Below are positions 44,629 through 53,589 of a stretch of DNA of 64,000 nucleotides, piece by piece. The stretch's first letter is position 1; every line of letters begins with the position of its first letter. Where the stretch lies: assembly GCF_007860135.1 (NCBI RefSeq), contig NZ_SJPV01000017.1, forward strand, positions 1-64,000. The letters run 5' to 3'. This DNA is from Novipirellula artificiosorum. GTDB lineage: Bacteria > Planctomycetota > Planctomycetia > Pirellulales > Pirellulaceae. The notes beneath the pieces are model-generated. The model did no database searches. It was not told where the DNA came from and saw only the letters and a list, made by a program, of their open reading frames with translations. Position numbers and translations under genes: made by a program.

Positions 44629-46989
44629 ATGCGATTAACTTCCTTTCAATATGCATGGGTAGTCACTTTTCTGGTCAACCTAGGATCCGTCTTCACTGCA
44701 TTCGCTGAGCAGGCGACAACGGTTAAAGAGTGGTCGTTCAATACCGCAGGTGACAAAGAGAATTGGATCGGAGCGAGTTTCTTGAACGAGGTGGTTTCTC
44801 AAAATGGAGTTCTTCGCGCGACCATCACCGGACGTGATCCGTTTATTTCGATTGCTGACTTGGACATACCGGCACGTCCTTGGAACCTGTTTCAAGCGAG
44901 AATCCGCATCCTCCAAGACGAACCGCTGACACAGACAGACGGCGAACTGTTTTATGCCAACTCCAATGAAGGCCCGTACGGCGGATTTTCGCAAGCCAAG
45001 ACAAGTCATTGGACTGCGGCGGAGGCCAATACTTGGCAGACGATCAACATCTATCCGTTTTGGAGCCGTGAGGGCCGAATCACGAAACTGCGGCTTGATT
45101 TCCCAGCTCTGACCGAGAACCAGTTCAACAAAGCCATCGTCGAAGTTGACTGGATAAAAATCATCGACTTGAAGCTGGAAAATCAGCCGGATATCAAACC
45201 CGCTTGGACGATCCACCCGAACGCGACCGATTCATGGGAATCACCCCTGTTTTCTCTTGGTACCGAGCAAATTGGAAATTGGCTGACAATCGACATGTCG
45301 GCGGACACACCCTGCTCCGGCGAGTTCTCTTGGATGAACGAGCGTGGGGTCTTTCACTCGACCCTGGTGGAACTCGGCAACGGTTTGCTTAACGTTGATT
45401 TGTCAAGCAGTAAAGACTGGATGGGACAAGTCCATCAATTTAAGTTGCGACGACTGCAGGATGCAGAATCGCCAGCCCACGTTTCATTTCGGTCACTCGC
45501 GGTGAACTCGCATCCACAGGGACCAGCGACTGTCAAATTGATGTTCAGCGGGATTGAAGACGCCATCGTCCGAGCCGGATACGAAACCGCATTCTTCCTG
45601 GATTTGGCTAACAACGGTGGCGAGGAAACGAGCGTGTTAACACTCAATCGCGTCGAACTGCCTGCGGGCGTGTCGTTGCTCCATCCAGAAAATCCAATAA
45701 CGATTGAACCCTTCAAGGTGGGCGAGCGCCGTCGGATACTGTTTCCCATTACGGTTACCGAGCCCTCAGAAGGCAAGATTTCCTTGAACCTTACCGCCTC
45801 GCAGCAAAGTGCGATGCAGCCCGTTGCGGTGGAGATTCCTATTTCCATCTTACCTTCTTTGAATCTACCCAAAGCAGACTATGTGCCGCCACCCAAGCCT
45901 ATCAAATCGGAATACGAAATCGGTGCGTTGTATTTCCCGGGTTGGTATCACGGGCATTCCTGGTCCCGAGTCTGGAACCGCTGTCCTGATCGGCGTCCAC
46001 TACTGGGATGGTACAATGAGTCCAGCCCAGAAGTGATCGATTGGCAAATCAAGTGGTCGGTCGAAAACGGGATTCAGTACTACATGGTCGATTGGTATTG
46101 GAACAAGGGCAACCGACATCTGGAACATTGGATCAAGGGTTTTCAACAAGCGAAGTACAAGTCGTACTTGAAGTGGGCAATGATGTGGGCCAATCACAAC
46201 GGGCCCGGCTCTCATTCGATGGAGGATCAGGCAGAGGTCACGAGGTACTGGATCGACAACTATTTCAACACACCTGAATACTACTGCATCGACGGCAAGC
46301 CCGTCGTGATGATCTGGTCCCCCGAGGGAATGGACAAGGATATGATTGAGATTGAAAAGAAAAACGGGAAGGAACTCAACAAGGGCGAAGGCGTCAAGAA
46401 GCTGCTGGACCTATCACAGCAGATGTCAAAGGAAGCCGGATTCAAGGGGATCTATTTCGTAGCGATGAAATGGCCTGAGGCATCGACGGACGCCACCGAT
46501 ATTCAGTGGCTAGCCGATGCGGGGTTTGAAATGACGTCAATCTATCATTTCATGGACGACGGTGGTAAAGCCGCTAACCGTCGCAAGTTCAGTTTCGATC
46601 TGGTGGTGGATGCATCCAAACCGTATTGGGACAAGCGGAACGACACTGGGATCTTGCCGTTTTTGCCAAACCTTTCTACTGGCTGGGACGACCGGCCCTG
46701 GAACAACCACTGTTGGATCGACGACCGTACACCCGAAAAGTTCGCCGCAGTTTGTCAACAGTTCAAACAATTCTCCAGCGAGACGGGTATCAAACGCGCC
46801 GTTTTAGCACCGGTCAATGAATGGGGTGAAGGTTCGTATGCCGAGCCATGTCGCGAATTTGGATTCGGAATGTACGAAGCGATTCGCGACACGCTATGTG
46901 AAAAACCCGAATCCGGCTGGCCACTCAACTTCGGTCCCAAAGACGTTGGATTGGGACCGTACGAATACACCCAGGACGCGAAGTACTGA
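44629..46989 (+). CDS. GH99-like / WbsX-family glycoside-active enzyme, exported
   Basis: ATG 44629 is used, with GAGAG 10 bases upstream; ATG 44620 and GTG 44608 are alternatives. A signal peptide ends near TAFAEQ. The N-terminal ~420 residues are beta domains (a concanavalin-like region and a NEW3-like segment). The catalytic (beta/alpha)8 domain begins about residue 425 (IGALYFPGWYHGHSWSRVWN) and includes YYMVDWYWNKGNRHLEHWI, KPVVMIWSPEG and APVNEWGEGSYAEP, typical of GH99-like WbsX proteins. Its expected role is hydrolysis of mannose- or rhamnose-type polysaccharides, though the exact activity is uncertain. A GH-A glycosidase gene follows 99 bp later on the same strand. Confidence 0.85.
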   Translation: MRLTSFQYAWVVTFLVNLGSVFTAFAEQATTVKEWSFNTAGDKENWIGASFLNEVVSQNGVLRATITGRDPFISIADLDIPARPWNLFQARIRILQDEPLTQTDGELFYANSNEGPYGGFSQAKTSHWTAAEANTWQTINIYPFWSREGRITKLRLDFPALTENQFNKAIVEVDWIKIIDLKLENQPDIKPAWTIHPNATDSWESPLFSLGTEQIGNWLTIDMSADTPCSGEFSWMNERGVFHSTLVELGNGLLNVDLSSSKDWMGQVHQFKLRRLQDAESPAHVSFRSLAVNSHPQGPATVKLMFSGIEDAIVRAGYETAFFLDLANNGGEETSVLTLNRVELPAGVSLLHPENPITIEPFKVGERRRILFPITVTEPSEGKISLNLTASQQSAMQPVAVEIPISILPSLNLPKADYVPPPKPIKSEYEIGALYFPGWYHGHSWSRVWNRCPDRRPLLGWYNESSPEVIDWQIKWSVENGIQYYMVDWYWNKGNRHLEHWIKGFQQAKYKSYLKWAMMWANHNGPGSHSMEDQAEVTRYWIDNYFNTPEYYCIDGKPVVMIWSPEGMDKDMIEIEKKNGKELNKGEGVKKLLDLSQQMSKEAGFKGIYFVAMKWPEASTDATDIQWLADAGFEMTSIYHFMDDGGKAANRRKFSFDLVVDASKPYWDKRNDTGILPFLPNLSTGWDDRPWNNHCWIDDRTPEKFAAVCQQFKQFSSETGIKRAVLAPVNEWGEGSYAEPCREFGFGMYEAIRDTLCEKPESGWPLNFGPKDVGLGPYEYTQDAKY

Positions 46990-47088
46990 TCGTAGCGTGC
47001 GATTCCAACTTGCATTCTTCTTGCTGACGATCCACGGGAAACAATCCCCCTCCTATGCATAACGACTTGCATCGAAAGGCAACAAACG

Positions 47089-49689
47089 ATGAATCGAACG
47101 AACCTGTCTGCAGTATTGGCAATGCTATTGGTTGCCGTGACAACCGGTTACGCACAGGTCAATCCGGATACCGCCGGCTGGTTTGTGTTTGATGTGCCTG
47201 CGTTGGCCCTATCCAATGGGGGTGTCGCTGATCTTTCTTACCTCAACTCGGATAGGATTCCTGAGGCTGGTTATGTCAGCGTTAGCGACGGGCACTTTGT
47301 CGACGCAGAAGGCCAGCGGTTGCGGTTGTTCGGGACGAACGTGACCGGCGACAGCTGCTTCCCGGACCAGGACGTTGCTCCACTGCTTGCTCGACGGCTG
47401 CGCCAATTCGGATTCAACTGCTTGCGGCTGCACTTCATGGACCACTCATGGAGCGGTTCGAGTCGTGACAGTTTGTGGGACGATCCCGCTATCGGCAAAC
47501 TTTCGGAACAGAGCCTGGCCAAGCTTGATCGACTGATTGCAGAGTGCGCCGCCAATGGGATCTACTTGAATCTGAATTTGCATGTTGGCCGCGAGTACCC
47601 AGGGCAACCGACGGTGGCGAGTAGCCGGGCCTTCCGGTACAGCAAGAATTTGGATCGTTGGCATGAGCCGTTCATCCGTCAAATGGAAGCATTTTGCCGT
47701 GACTTACTGGGTCACGTGAATCCCCATACAGGGCGGCGGTACGCTGAAGAACCGGCGATCGCGTGTATTGAGATCAATAACGAGAATACGATGATTCGAG
47801 ACGACCTATCGGATCTCAGACGATTGCCCGAGCCGTTCCTGCACGCCTTGCAGCAGCAGTGGACGAGGTGGTTACAGCGCCGCTACGGTACGACCGAGTC
47901 GTTACGCCAAGCTTGGAATGCCGATGTCGTGCCGCTGGGAGAGGAACGGTTTACGAGCATGGACGAATGGAGGGCCCAGAACGCCGGCGGAGCAGAATCG
48001 ACTTTAGAAAAAGATCAATCACGTTTGACCTGGACCGCAACCCAGAGCGGGACCGCGGATTGGAATCTGCAGCTTCAATACAAGGGATTGCAACTTGATC
48101 CGGGCCGATACACCTTATCGTTTCGGGCCAGAAGCCGTGACTCCAAACGAGTCGGAGTCAACGTGATGCTTGACTCCGAACCTTATGGCAACGTCGGATT
48201 GAACGAGGCGATCGGGCTTTCACCCCAGTGGCAAACGTTCACCCTGTCTGGGCCGATCAAAGCTGCATCGACACCGGGCCACTTGCGGTTGAATGTCTCG
48301 TTGCGAAATGAAACGGGGCAAGTCGAATTCGATAACGTGAGTTTACGACCGGGAGGCGGCGAGGGATTGCCGGAGACTGACACTCTCGAACGTGGCGTCG
48401 GACTACCTGGGGCAACCGCCGTTGCTACTGTGCGGCTGGACTGGATGCGGTTTCTCATCGACACCGAAATGGCCACGACCACGCGCATTGTGCGATTGCT
48501 CAAAGATGAAATCGGATGCAAGATGCCGGTGGCCGACACGCAAGTTTCCTACGGTGGAGTTGCCGGTGTGCTCCGTGAATCAACACTTTCCGACTATGTT
48601 GACATCCATGGCTATTGGGAACATCCATCCTACACACGCAACGACGCTGGCCATGTGACTGCGTTTCGGATTGCGAATACCAGCCAAGTCGCTGCCGCTG
48701 ATGGCGGAACGCTTGCGCGGATGGGCGTCAGCAGGATCGCTGGGCGTCCCTTCAGCATTTCCGAATACAACACGCCTGCACCCAACGACCATGGCGCGGA
48801 ACTGCTGCCGCTGTTTACGGCGGTTGCGGGCATGCAGGATTGGGACGCATTCTATAGCTATACCTATCGGGACTTTGGGAAAGACTATGCGAACACGTTC
48901 ATGCGGAGTTACTTTCATCTGATCGGTCGTGCCAATGTGCTGGTCCATGCACCAGCCTGCGCGCTCGCTTTCCGCAAAGGACTGATTACCACGTCCGCAG
49001 ATGGAGTCGCATGTCGCATTCCCGTTGACCAGGTGCCTCAGGTGACGTTGCAAGACGGAGCCGTGGAGGACGTTTGGCGCAGGGTGGGCGGCGACCCTGC
49101 GGCAGTCTGGCTGCGAAAGGCCACCGTCGACTTGGTCAATTCAGGGGACGACGCGGTCCTAAGTGGAAATACGACGGTATCGGCGGGGCTGCGGGTCGCT
49201 GACACGAATCAAATCCGCTGGTATCCGAACGATCCCGACGGAGCTTGGTTCTCGCTCGAGGCTCCGGCGGTTCGTCTCTTGATCGGTCATGTCGGCGGAC
49301 GGACATTCGAAGTGGGAGACGTTCAAGTCGCAGTGCTTGATCGGCCGTGGCCTCGAGACGTCCCGGCTTACGCATGCATCTCGCTGGTTGCTCTGGACGC
49401 CAAACCGCTTGCCGAGAGTCAGGAAATCCTCTTGGCGGCGTCCGCGCGCACCGAGAACGCCGGCATGCCCTGGAATGAAGAGCGTACGGGGTTTACGTCC
49501 AATGATTGGGGACAGTCTCCCACGCTCAGTGAAGGTGTTCCTTTGGATCTCACCGTTCCCGGTACTCCCGTCCGCGCGTGGCGACTTGCCGCTGATGGTC
49601 GCAAAACAGAAGAGTTGGCGATCCGCAACGGCGCCGTGTCATTGCGCCCCGAACACCAAACGCTCTGGGTGCTGTTAACGCGGCGATGA
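47089..49689 (+). CDS. Exported GH-A clan glycosidase (GH5-like) with carbohydrate-binding insert
   Basis: The product has 866 residues with a signal peptide (LSAVLAMLLVAVTTGYAQ). The barrel starts near residue 75 (LRLFGTNVTGDSCF, then RRLRQFGFNCLRLHFMD). The probable acid/base is E232 in CIEINNEN and the nucleophile E559 in FSISEYNTPAPN. Between them, about residues 300-430, sits a jelly-roll module of CBM4/9 type (LDPGRYTLSFRARSRDSKRV, then VEFDNVSLRPGG). The C-terminal ~250 residues are beta-sandwich. It likely cleaves an algal or mucin-like polysaccharide together with the neighbouring GH99-like enzyme and sulfatases. The 3' end overlaps the convergent sulfatase gene by 15 bp. Confidence 0.88.
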   Translation: MNRTNLSAVLAMLLVAVTTGYAQVNPDTAGWFVFDVPALALSNGGVADLSYLNSDRIPEAGYVSVSDGHFVDAEGQRLRLFGTNVTGDSCFPDQDVAPLLARRLRQFGFNCLRLHFMDHSWSGSSRDSLWDDPAIGKLSEQSLAKLDRLIAECAANGIYLNLNLHVGREYPGQPTVASSRAFRYSKNLDRWHEPFIRQMEAFCRDLLGHVNPHTGRRYAEEPAIACIEINNENTMIRDDLSDLRRLPEPFLHALQQQWTRWLQRRYGTTESLRQAWNADVVPLGEERFTSMDEWRAQNAGGAESTLEKDQSRLTWTATQSGTADWNLQLQYKGLQLDPGRYTLSFRARSRDSKRVGVNVMLDSEPYGNVGLNEAIGLSPQWQTFTLSGPIKAASTPGHLRLNVSLRNETGQVEFDNVSLRPGGGEGLPETDTLERGVGLPGATAVATVRLDWMRFLIDTEMATTTRIVRLLKDEIGCKMPVADTQVSYGGVAGVLRESTLSDYVDIHGYWEHPSYTRNDAGHVTAFRIANTSQVAAADGGTLARMGVSRIAGRPFSISEYNTPAPNDHGAELLPLFTAVAGMQDWDAFYSYTYRDFGKDYANTFMRSYFHLIGRANVLVHAPACALAFRKGLITTSADGVACRIPVDQVPQVTLQDGAVEDVWRRVGGDPAAVWLRKATVDLVNSGDDAVLSGNTTVSAGLRVADTNQIRWYPNDPDGAWFSLEAPAVRLLIGHVGGRTFEVGDVQVAVLDRPWPRDVPAYACISLVALDAKPLAESQEILLAASARTENAGMPWNEERTGFTSNDWGQSPTLSEGVPLDLTVPGTPVRAWRLAADGRKTEELAIRNGAVSLRPEHQTLWVLLTRR

Positions 49690-51219
49690 TTTCGTGTCGA
49701 TCTCGTCGTGGATTCCGAGTGGGGGAAGCGGAACATCATTTGCTTTTCGCCATTCGACCAACTCCTTGAGCAATGCCTGCGTTTGCTCTGGATGCTCTGC
49801 GACAAGGTTCTGCTCCTCGCGCGGGTCATTTTTCAGGTCGTAAAGTTCCAATTTTCCGTCGGCGAGGAACTGAATCAACTTGCGATCGTCCTTACGGATG
49901 ACAGAACAGGTACCGTGCTTGTAACGACTCGCCAAATGCCAGAACAGAGGGCGATTCCGCAACGACGCAGGCTCGCCATCAAAGAGCCCTATGATCGATT
50001 GTCCGTCGAGCACGCCGTCATATTCGATCCCAGCCAAGTCCATGAACGTCGGAAAGAAGTCGAGGCAGCTGACCGCGGTGGATGTTCGCCGAGCGTCGAT
50101 TTTGCCAGGCCAGTTCAAACAAGTGGGAACACGGATACCGCCTTCGTAGATGTATCCTTTCTTGCCACGTAGCTGATCGTTACGGCCGATATTTTGGCCG
50201 TTGTCCGATGTAAAGATGACAAGCGTGTTGTCACGCAACCCGTTCTGATCCAGGAACTTCGCGATCCGGCCGACGTTGTCATCGAGTGATTCGATCATCG
50301 TCGCGTATTGGGCCTCACGTTCCTTGACAGACCCCTCGCCGGTTCCCTGACCGGTGACAGGATCGCCTGGCTTGTTCATGTACTTTTTGACGAGACCTTC
50401 GCTGCGCCCGCGAATGGGGCGATGAACGGTATAGTAATGCAGATTGATGAAGAATGGCTCTTGTTGGTGTTGATCCATGAACTCGATCGCTTCGTCGGTC
50501 AACCGATCGGTCAGCCACGTGTCATCGGGTTTCGACTCGATGAACGGGTTGCTGAACGGAGCAAAGTAGCCGCCGGTTTCACTGTTGTACCCACCGACCT
50601 CCAACGCAGGGTCACCGCGGTACGTACCGCCAACGTTTTTCAAATACCCACGGCCTTCGGGATAGTATTGCCGGCAGTGTTCTTTGTGATACGGCACCCA
50701 GCTGAAGTCCCAGGGACTGGGCTGCCGAAGCTTCTTCTTCAAAGGAAATTCCATCGCCAGCTCTTCTTTCGGATACGGTCCGACCAAGTGCCACTTTCCA
50801 AGATGGATCGACTTGTAGCCTGCATCAGCGAGCGGTTGACTATACATCGTGTGTTCTTCACCCACCGTCCAGCGCGAAAAGATATTGGATTGATCATCGC
50901 CCTGCTCAAGAACGGGTACCGTGTAGACACCTGTGCGAAACGATTGCTTGCCGGTAGCCAGCGCCGTGCGTGAGGGAGAGCAGGTCGGGTACATGTAGGC
51001 GTTTTCGATCACCAAACCTTCGCGAGCCAGCGTGTCGATGTTGGGCGTTTCGTAGAAGACCGATCCATTGAAGCCGACATCCGCATGTCCGAGATCATCG
51101 ACGAGAATGAAAACGATGTTCGGTTTCGACTCGGCGGTCGCGCTCATTGCGAGGAAAAGCACCAACGCCAGGATGGCACAGAATTGGCAGATCATCGTTG
51201 CCGAACGTTTCAATCTCAT
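49675..51219 (-). CDS. Sulfatase (formylglycine-dependent, family S1)
   Basis: The 514-residue exported protein starts with signal peptide FCAILALVLFLAMSATA. Metal-binding Asp residues are in NIVFILVDDLGHADVGF. The Cys to be converted to formylglycine is C80 in TCSPSRTALATGK. Further blocks are IHLGKWHLVGPYP, FFINLHYYTVHRPI and LVIFTSDNGQNIGRNDQ. It removes sulfate esters from polysaccharides in the periplasm or outside. Activation needs a formylglycine-generating enzyme not in this window. It follows the 51-codon gene at 51247-51402 with a 27-bp gap. Confidence 0.95.
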   Translation of the reverse strand: MRLKRSATMICQFCAILALVLFLAMSATAESKPNIVFILVDDLGHADVGFNGSVFYETPNIDTLAREGLVIENAYMYPTCSPSRTALATGKQSFRTGVYTVPVLEQGDDQSNIFSRWTVGEEHTMYSQPLADAGYKSIHLGKWHLVGPYPKEELAMEFPLKKKLRQPSPWDFSWVPYHKEHCRQYYPEGRGYLKNVGGTYRGDPALEVGGYNSETGGYFAPFSNPFIESKPDDTWLTDRLTDEAIEFMDQHQQEPFFINLHYYTVHRPIRGRSEGLVKKYMNKPGDPVTGQGTGEGSVKEREAQYATMIESLDDNVGRIAKFLDQNGLRDNTLVIFTSDNGQNIGRNDQLRGKKGYIYEGGIRVPTCLNWPGKIDARRTSTAVSCLDFFPTFMDLAGIEYDGVLDGQSIIGLFDGEPASLRNRPLFWHLASRYKHGTCSVIRKDDRKLIQFLADGKLELYDLKNDPREEQNLVAEHPEQTQALLKELVEWRKANDVPLPPLGIHDEIDTKSSPR

Positions 51220-51246
51220 CTCTTCCTCTCATTGTACTTACGGTAT

Positions 51247-51402
51247 TCAATACGCAGACTTGGTCATCTCTTTTGGCAACGACGGTTTTCTCAGCCAATC
51301 GACAAAACCGCCGCTGTCGGCTCGCTCAATCAGGCGTCGGGCGGCTGGTCCGTAAAATTCGACTTCTTCATGGTCGTCTTTCTGCTGCGAAATGATGGGC
51401 AA
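51247..51402 (-). CDS. Small acidic protein, 51 codons, unknown function
   Basis: A minus-strand frame from TTG 51402 to TGA 51247 encodes a 51-residue protein-like sequence, QQKDDHEEVEFYGPAARRLI then ERADSGGFVDWLRKPSLPKE. The composition is acidic with an amphipathic helix. The upstream GAGGAAA is about 14 bases from the TTG, so the start is uncertain. It stands just ahead of the sulfatase gene and could be translated with it. I do not know the family; it could be a small planctomycete protein or the tail of a lost gene. Confidence 0.45.
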   Translation of the reverse strand: MPIISQQKDDHEEVEFYGPAARRLIERADSGGFVDWLRKPSLPKEMTKSAY

Positions 51403-51510
51403 ATTCTAACCCATTTTCCTCACAGAAAATGGCTCAGCGTTTTTTTACGGCTCTTCCCCAGAATCGGTGGGCAAGTCATTCGATGTTCGATTGCCGCTTT
51501 AATCCTTAGC

Positions 51511-53109
51511 TTACTCACGTGATGTGCCCACCCTCTCCTTGCCGCTCTCACCTGCTGTCTTTGTCGCCTCCTTTCCCTCGCCCACCCCGCGTCCTCCCTT
51601 TGCTGCCCTTTGCCCTGCGATGACCTTCCTGTCTGCCTCTACGTTCGCACCCGGAAGCTCCTCAACGCCGATTCCACAATTCTCGATCTGCTTGCGCAGT
51701 TCGGCTTTCATGTCTCTCAACACAGTTGCGTACTCGAGATTCCCTGCCACGTTGTGTTGCTGTTGCGGATCCAATTTACGATCAAACAGTTCGGCCGAAA
51801 AAAGATCGGATTCGACGTACGTGAACCTCTTGTCGCGCACTCCATAGTGTTTTGGAGTACCGCCCCAATAGGTGTAGAGCTGTGAGGTTCGCCAATTTGG
51901 AGGAACGGGTTCACCCTTCAAGAGCGGCACCAAGCTTCTTCCTTGCATTGTTGGAGGTATCTCGGCGCCGGCCAGTTCCAACAATGTTGGCGCAACATCG
52001 ATATTGATCGTCAAGTCCGCATTCACGCTTGCCGGCATGATCATCCGCGGGTATCGAATCAAGAATGGCGTGCGGACCGAGGACTCCAATATCAGACGTT
52101 TGTCGTAGAGGCCGTGTTGCCCGAGCCAGTAGCCTTGGTCGGAGGTGTAAATCACAACGGTATCATCAAGGATGCCCTGTGCCTCCAGAGAGCCGAGCAC
52201 CCGTTTAAGGTTGTCGTCATTGCCGCGAATGCAGCGAATGTATTTATGAATCTGATGCTGATACGCAGCGCGAATTCGGTCGCGGTCGCTTTTCGCATCG
52301 TGCTGTCCCATCGCATCGGGAACTTGGTCGTTCTGATGACGCTCATAGTACGACCTACGCCCTGAATGAAGCATATGGAATGCCGAATCACGAATAAACA
52401 GCTTCTTTAGATTTGAATCTTCTCGACGGACGTCTTCGTAAAGCGTCGGGGGCTCAGGAATGGTCACACCGGCCAGCAGGTTGTTGTATCTTTCTGCGTG
52501 GCCATAGTCGTGATGAGGAGCCTTAAATTGAAGACTCAACAGAAATGGTTTCTTTCGGTCCCTGCTTTCCAACCAATCGAGTGCAATGTCCGTGTAAACA
52601 TCGGTAGAATAGCCCTCTCTTTTCCACGACCCTTCCGAACCAGAAAGCTGCGGATCAAAGTAGGCTCCCTGCCCCTTCACGGTCATGTGCTTGTCGTACC
52701 CTTTCGGCGAATTCTCGAGGTGCCATTTTCCTACCAAAAAAGTTTGGTAGCCCAGCTTTTGTAGCTCCGCAGGATACTGTGGCGAATCCTCATTGATCCT
52801 GCCGTTGAGTCTCAACACACCATTGACGTGGCTGAACTGCCCCGTCAAGATTGCCGCGCGACTCGGCGAGCAAATCGAATTGGGCACGGTCATGTTGTCG
52901 AAACGCATGCCCTCATGAAACAGCCGGTCGATGGTTGGCGTCTGGGCATAGTCTTTCAAATGACTTTCATAGGCCGAGATCGCTTCATAGGCATGGTCAT
53001 CCACAAGCACCACAACCATATTCGGTTGCTCGGCTGATATCGCCATCGACGAGAGGGCAGCGTAAAAATAAACGATGAACCCCGCACTCCTATTTCCCTT
53101 CATTACCAT
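51511..53109 (-). CDS. Sulfatase (family S1)
   Basis: The product has 532 residues from ATG 53109, with GGAG 6 bases upstream, and a signal peptide (FIVYFYAALSSMAISA). Metal Asp residues are in MVVVLVDDHAYEAISAY, and the formylglycine Cys is C80 in SICSPSRAAILTGQFS. Further blocks are TFLVGKWHLENSPKGY, LLSLQFKAPHHDYGHA and VVIYTSDQGYWLGQHGLYDK. The C-terminal 25 residues are low-complexity (KGGRGVGEGKEATKTAG) and outside the catalytic fold. It lies in the same sulfatase/glycosidase locus as the previous enzyme. The exact sulfated substrate is unknown. Confidence 0.95.
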   Translation of the reverse strand: MVMKGNRSAGFIVYFYAALSSMAISAEQPNMVVVLVDDHAYEAISAYESHLKDYAQTPTIDRLFHEGMRFDNMTVPNSICSPSRAAILTGQFSHVNGVLRLNGRINEDSPQYPAELQKLGYQTFLVGKWHLENSPKGYDKHMTVKGQGAYFDPQLSGSEGSWKREGYSTDVYTDIALDWLESRDRKKPFLLSLQFKAPHHDYGHAERYNNLLAGVTIPEPPTLYEDVRREDSNLKKLFIRDSAFHMLHSGRRSYYERHQNDQVPDAMGQHDAKSDRDRIRAAYQHQIHKYIRCIRGNDDNLKRVLGSLEAQGILDDTVVIYTSDQGYWLGQHGLYDKRLILESSVRTPFLIRYPRMIMPASVNADLTINIDVAPTLLELAGAEIPPTMQGRSLVPLLKGEPVPPNWRTSQLYTYWGGTPKHYGVRDKRFTYVESDLFSAELFDRKLDPQQQHNVAGNLEYATVLRDMKAELRKQIENCGIGVEELPGANVEADRKVIAGQRAAKGGRGVGEGKEATKTAGESGKERVGTSRE

Positions 53110-53589
53110 TGCTTGCTCCAGCCGCCGTTATTCAAAAGGCCATAAAAATCCACTTCTCTTCCCGTTCGATTTTAGGGCATCGGGCATCGTCACGTGGGCG
53201 ACTTGTTGGTGTGTCCTAGACACACGGAACATTCGACTGTGGCTCTGGTATCAATCTAACCCGTTCCATCCGGAATTTTCCAGGAATTCAGAAGGATGCC
53301 GCACCAAGAACGCGATAAGACAACACTTCGAAAAATTCCAGAACCATCAAGGGGGCGATCCTCAGCCGCATGCGCACCTTGAACCCTGTGTGCTTTTCCA
53401 TCGCCTCTGGTGAACAGGACAGCCGACGGGTCATCGGACAGCGGCAATGGCGCCGAGGCCGACAGCCCACTGGGAACCTCACGTTGTCGCGTCAAGAGCT
53501 CTCGTCGATCAGTGCTTTGGAAGCACGCGTTCCCAACACTCCCCAAAGCCCGTAGGTGCTTGGCTGACCAGACTAAGCGAGCGGTTCTC
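53110..53589. other. Intergenic region, 480 bp
   Basis: I see no supported gene, only short overlapping open frames. It lies between the symporter end and the sulfatase start and should hold the sulfatase promoter. Confidence 0.3.
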
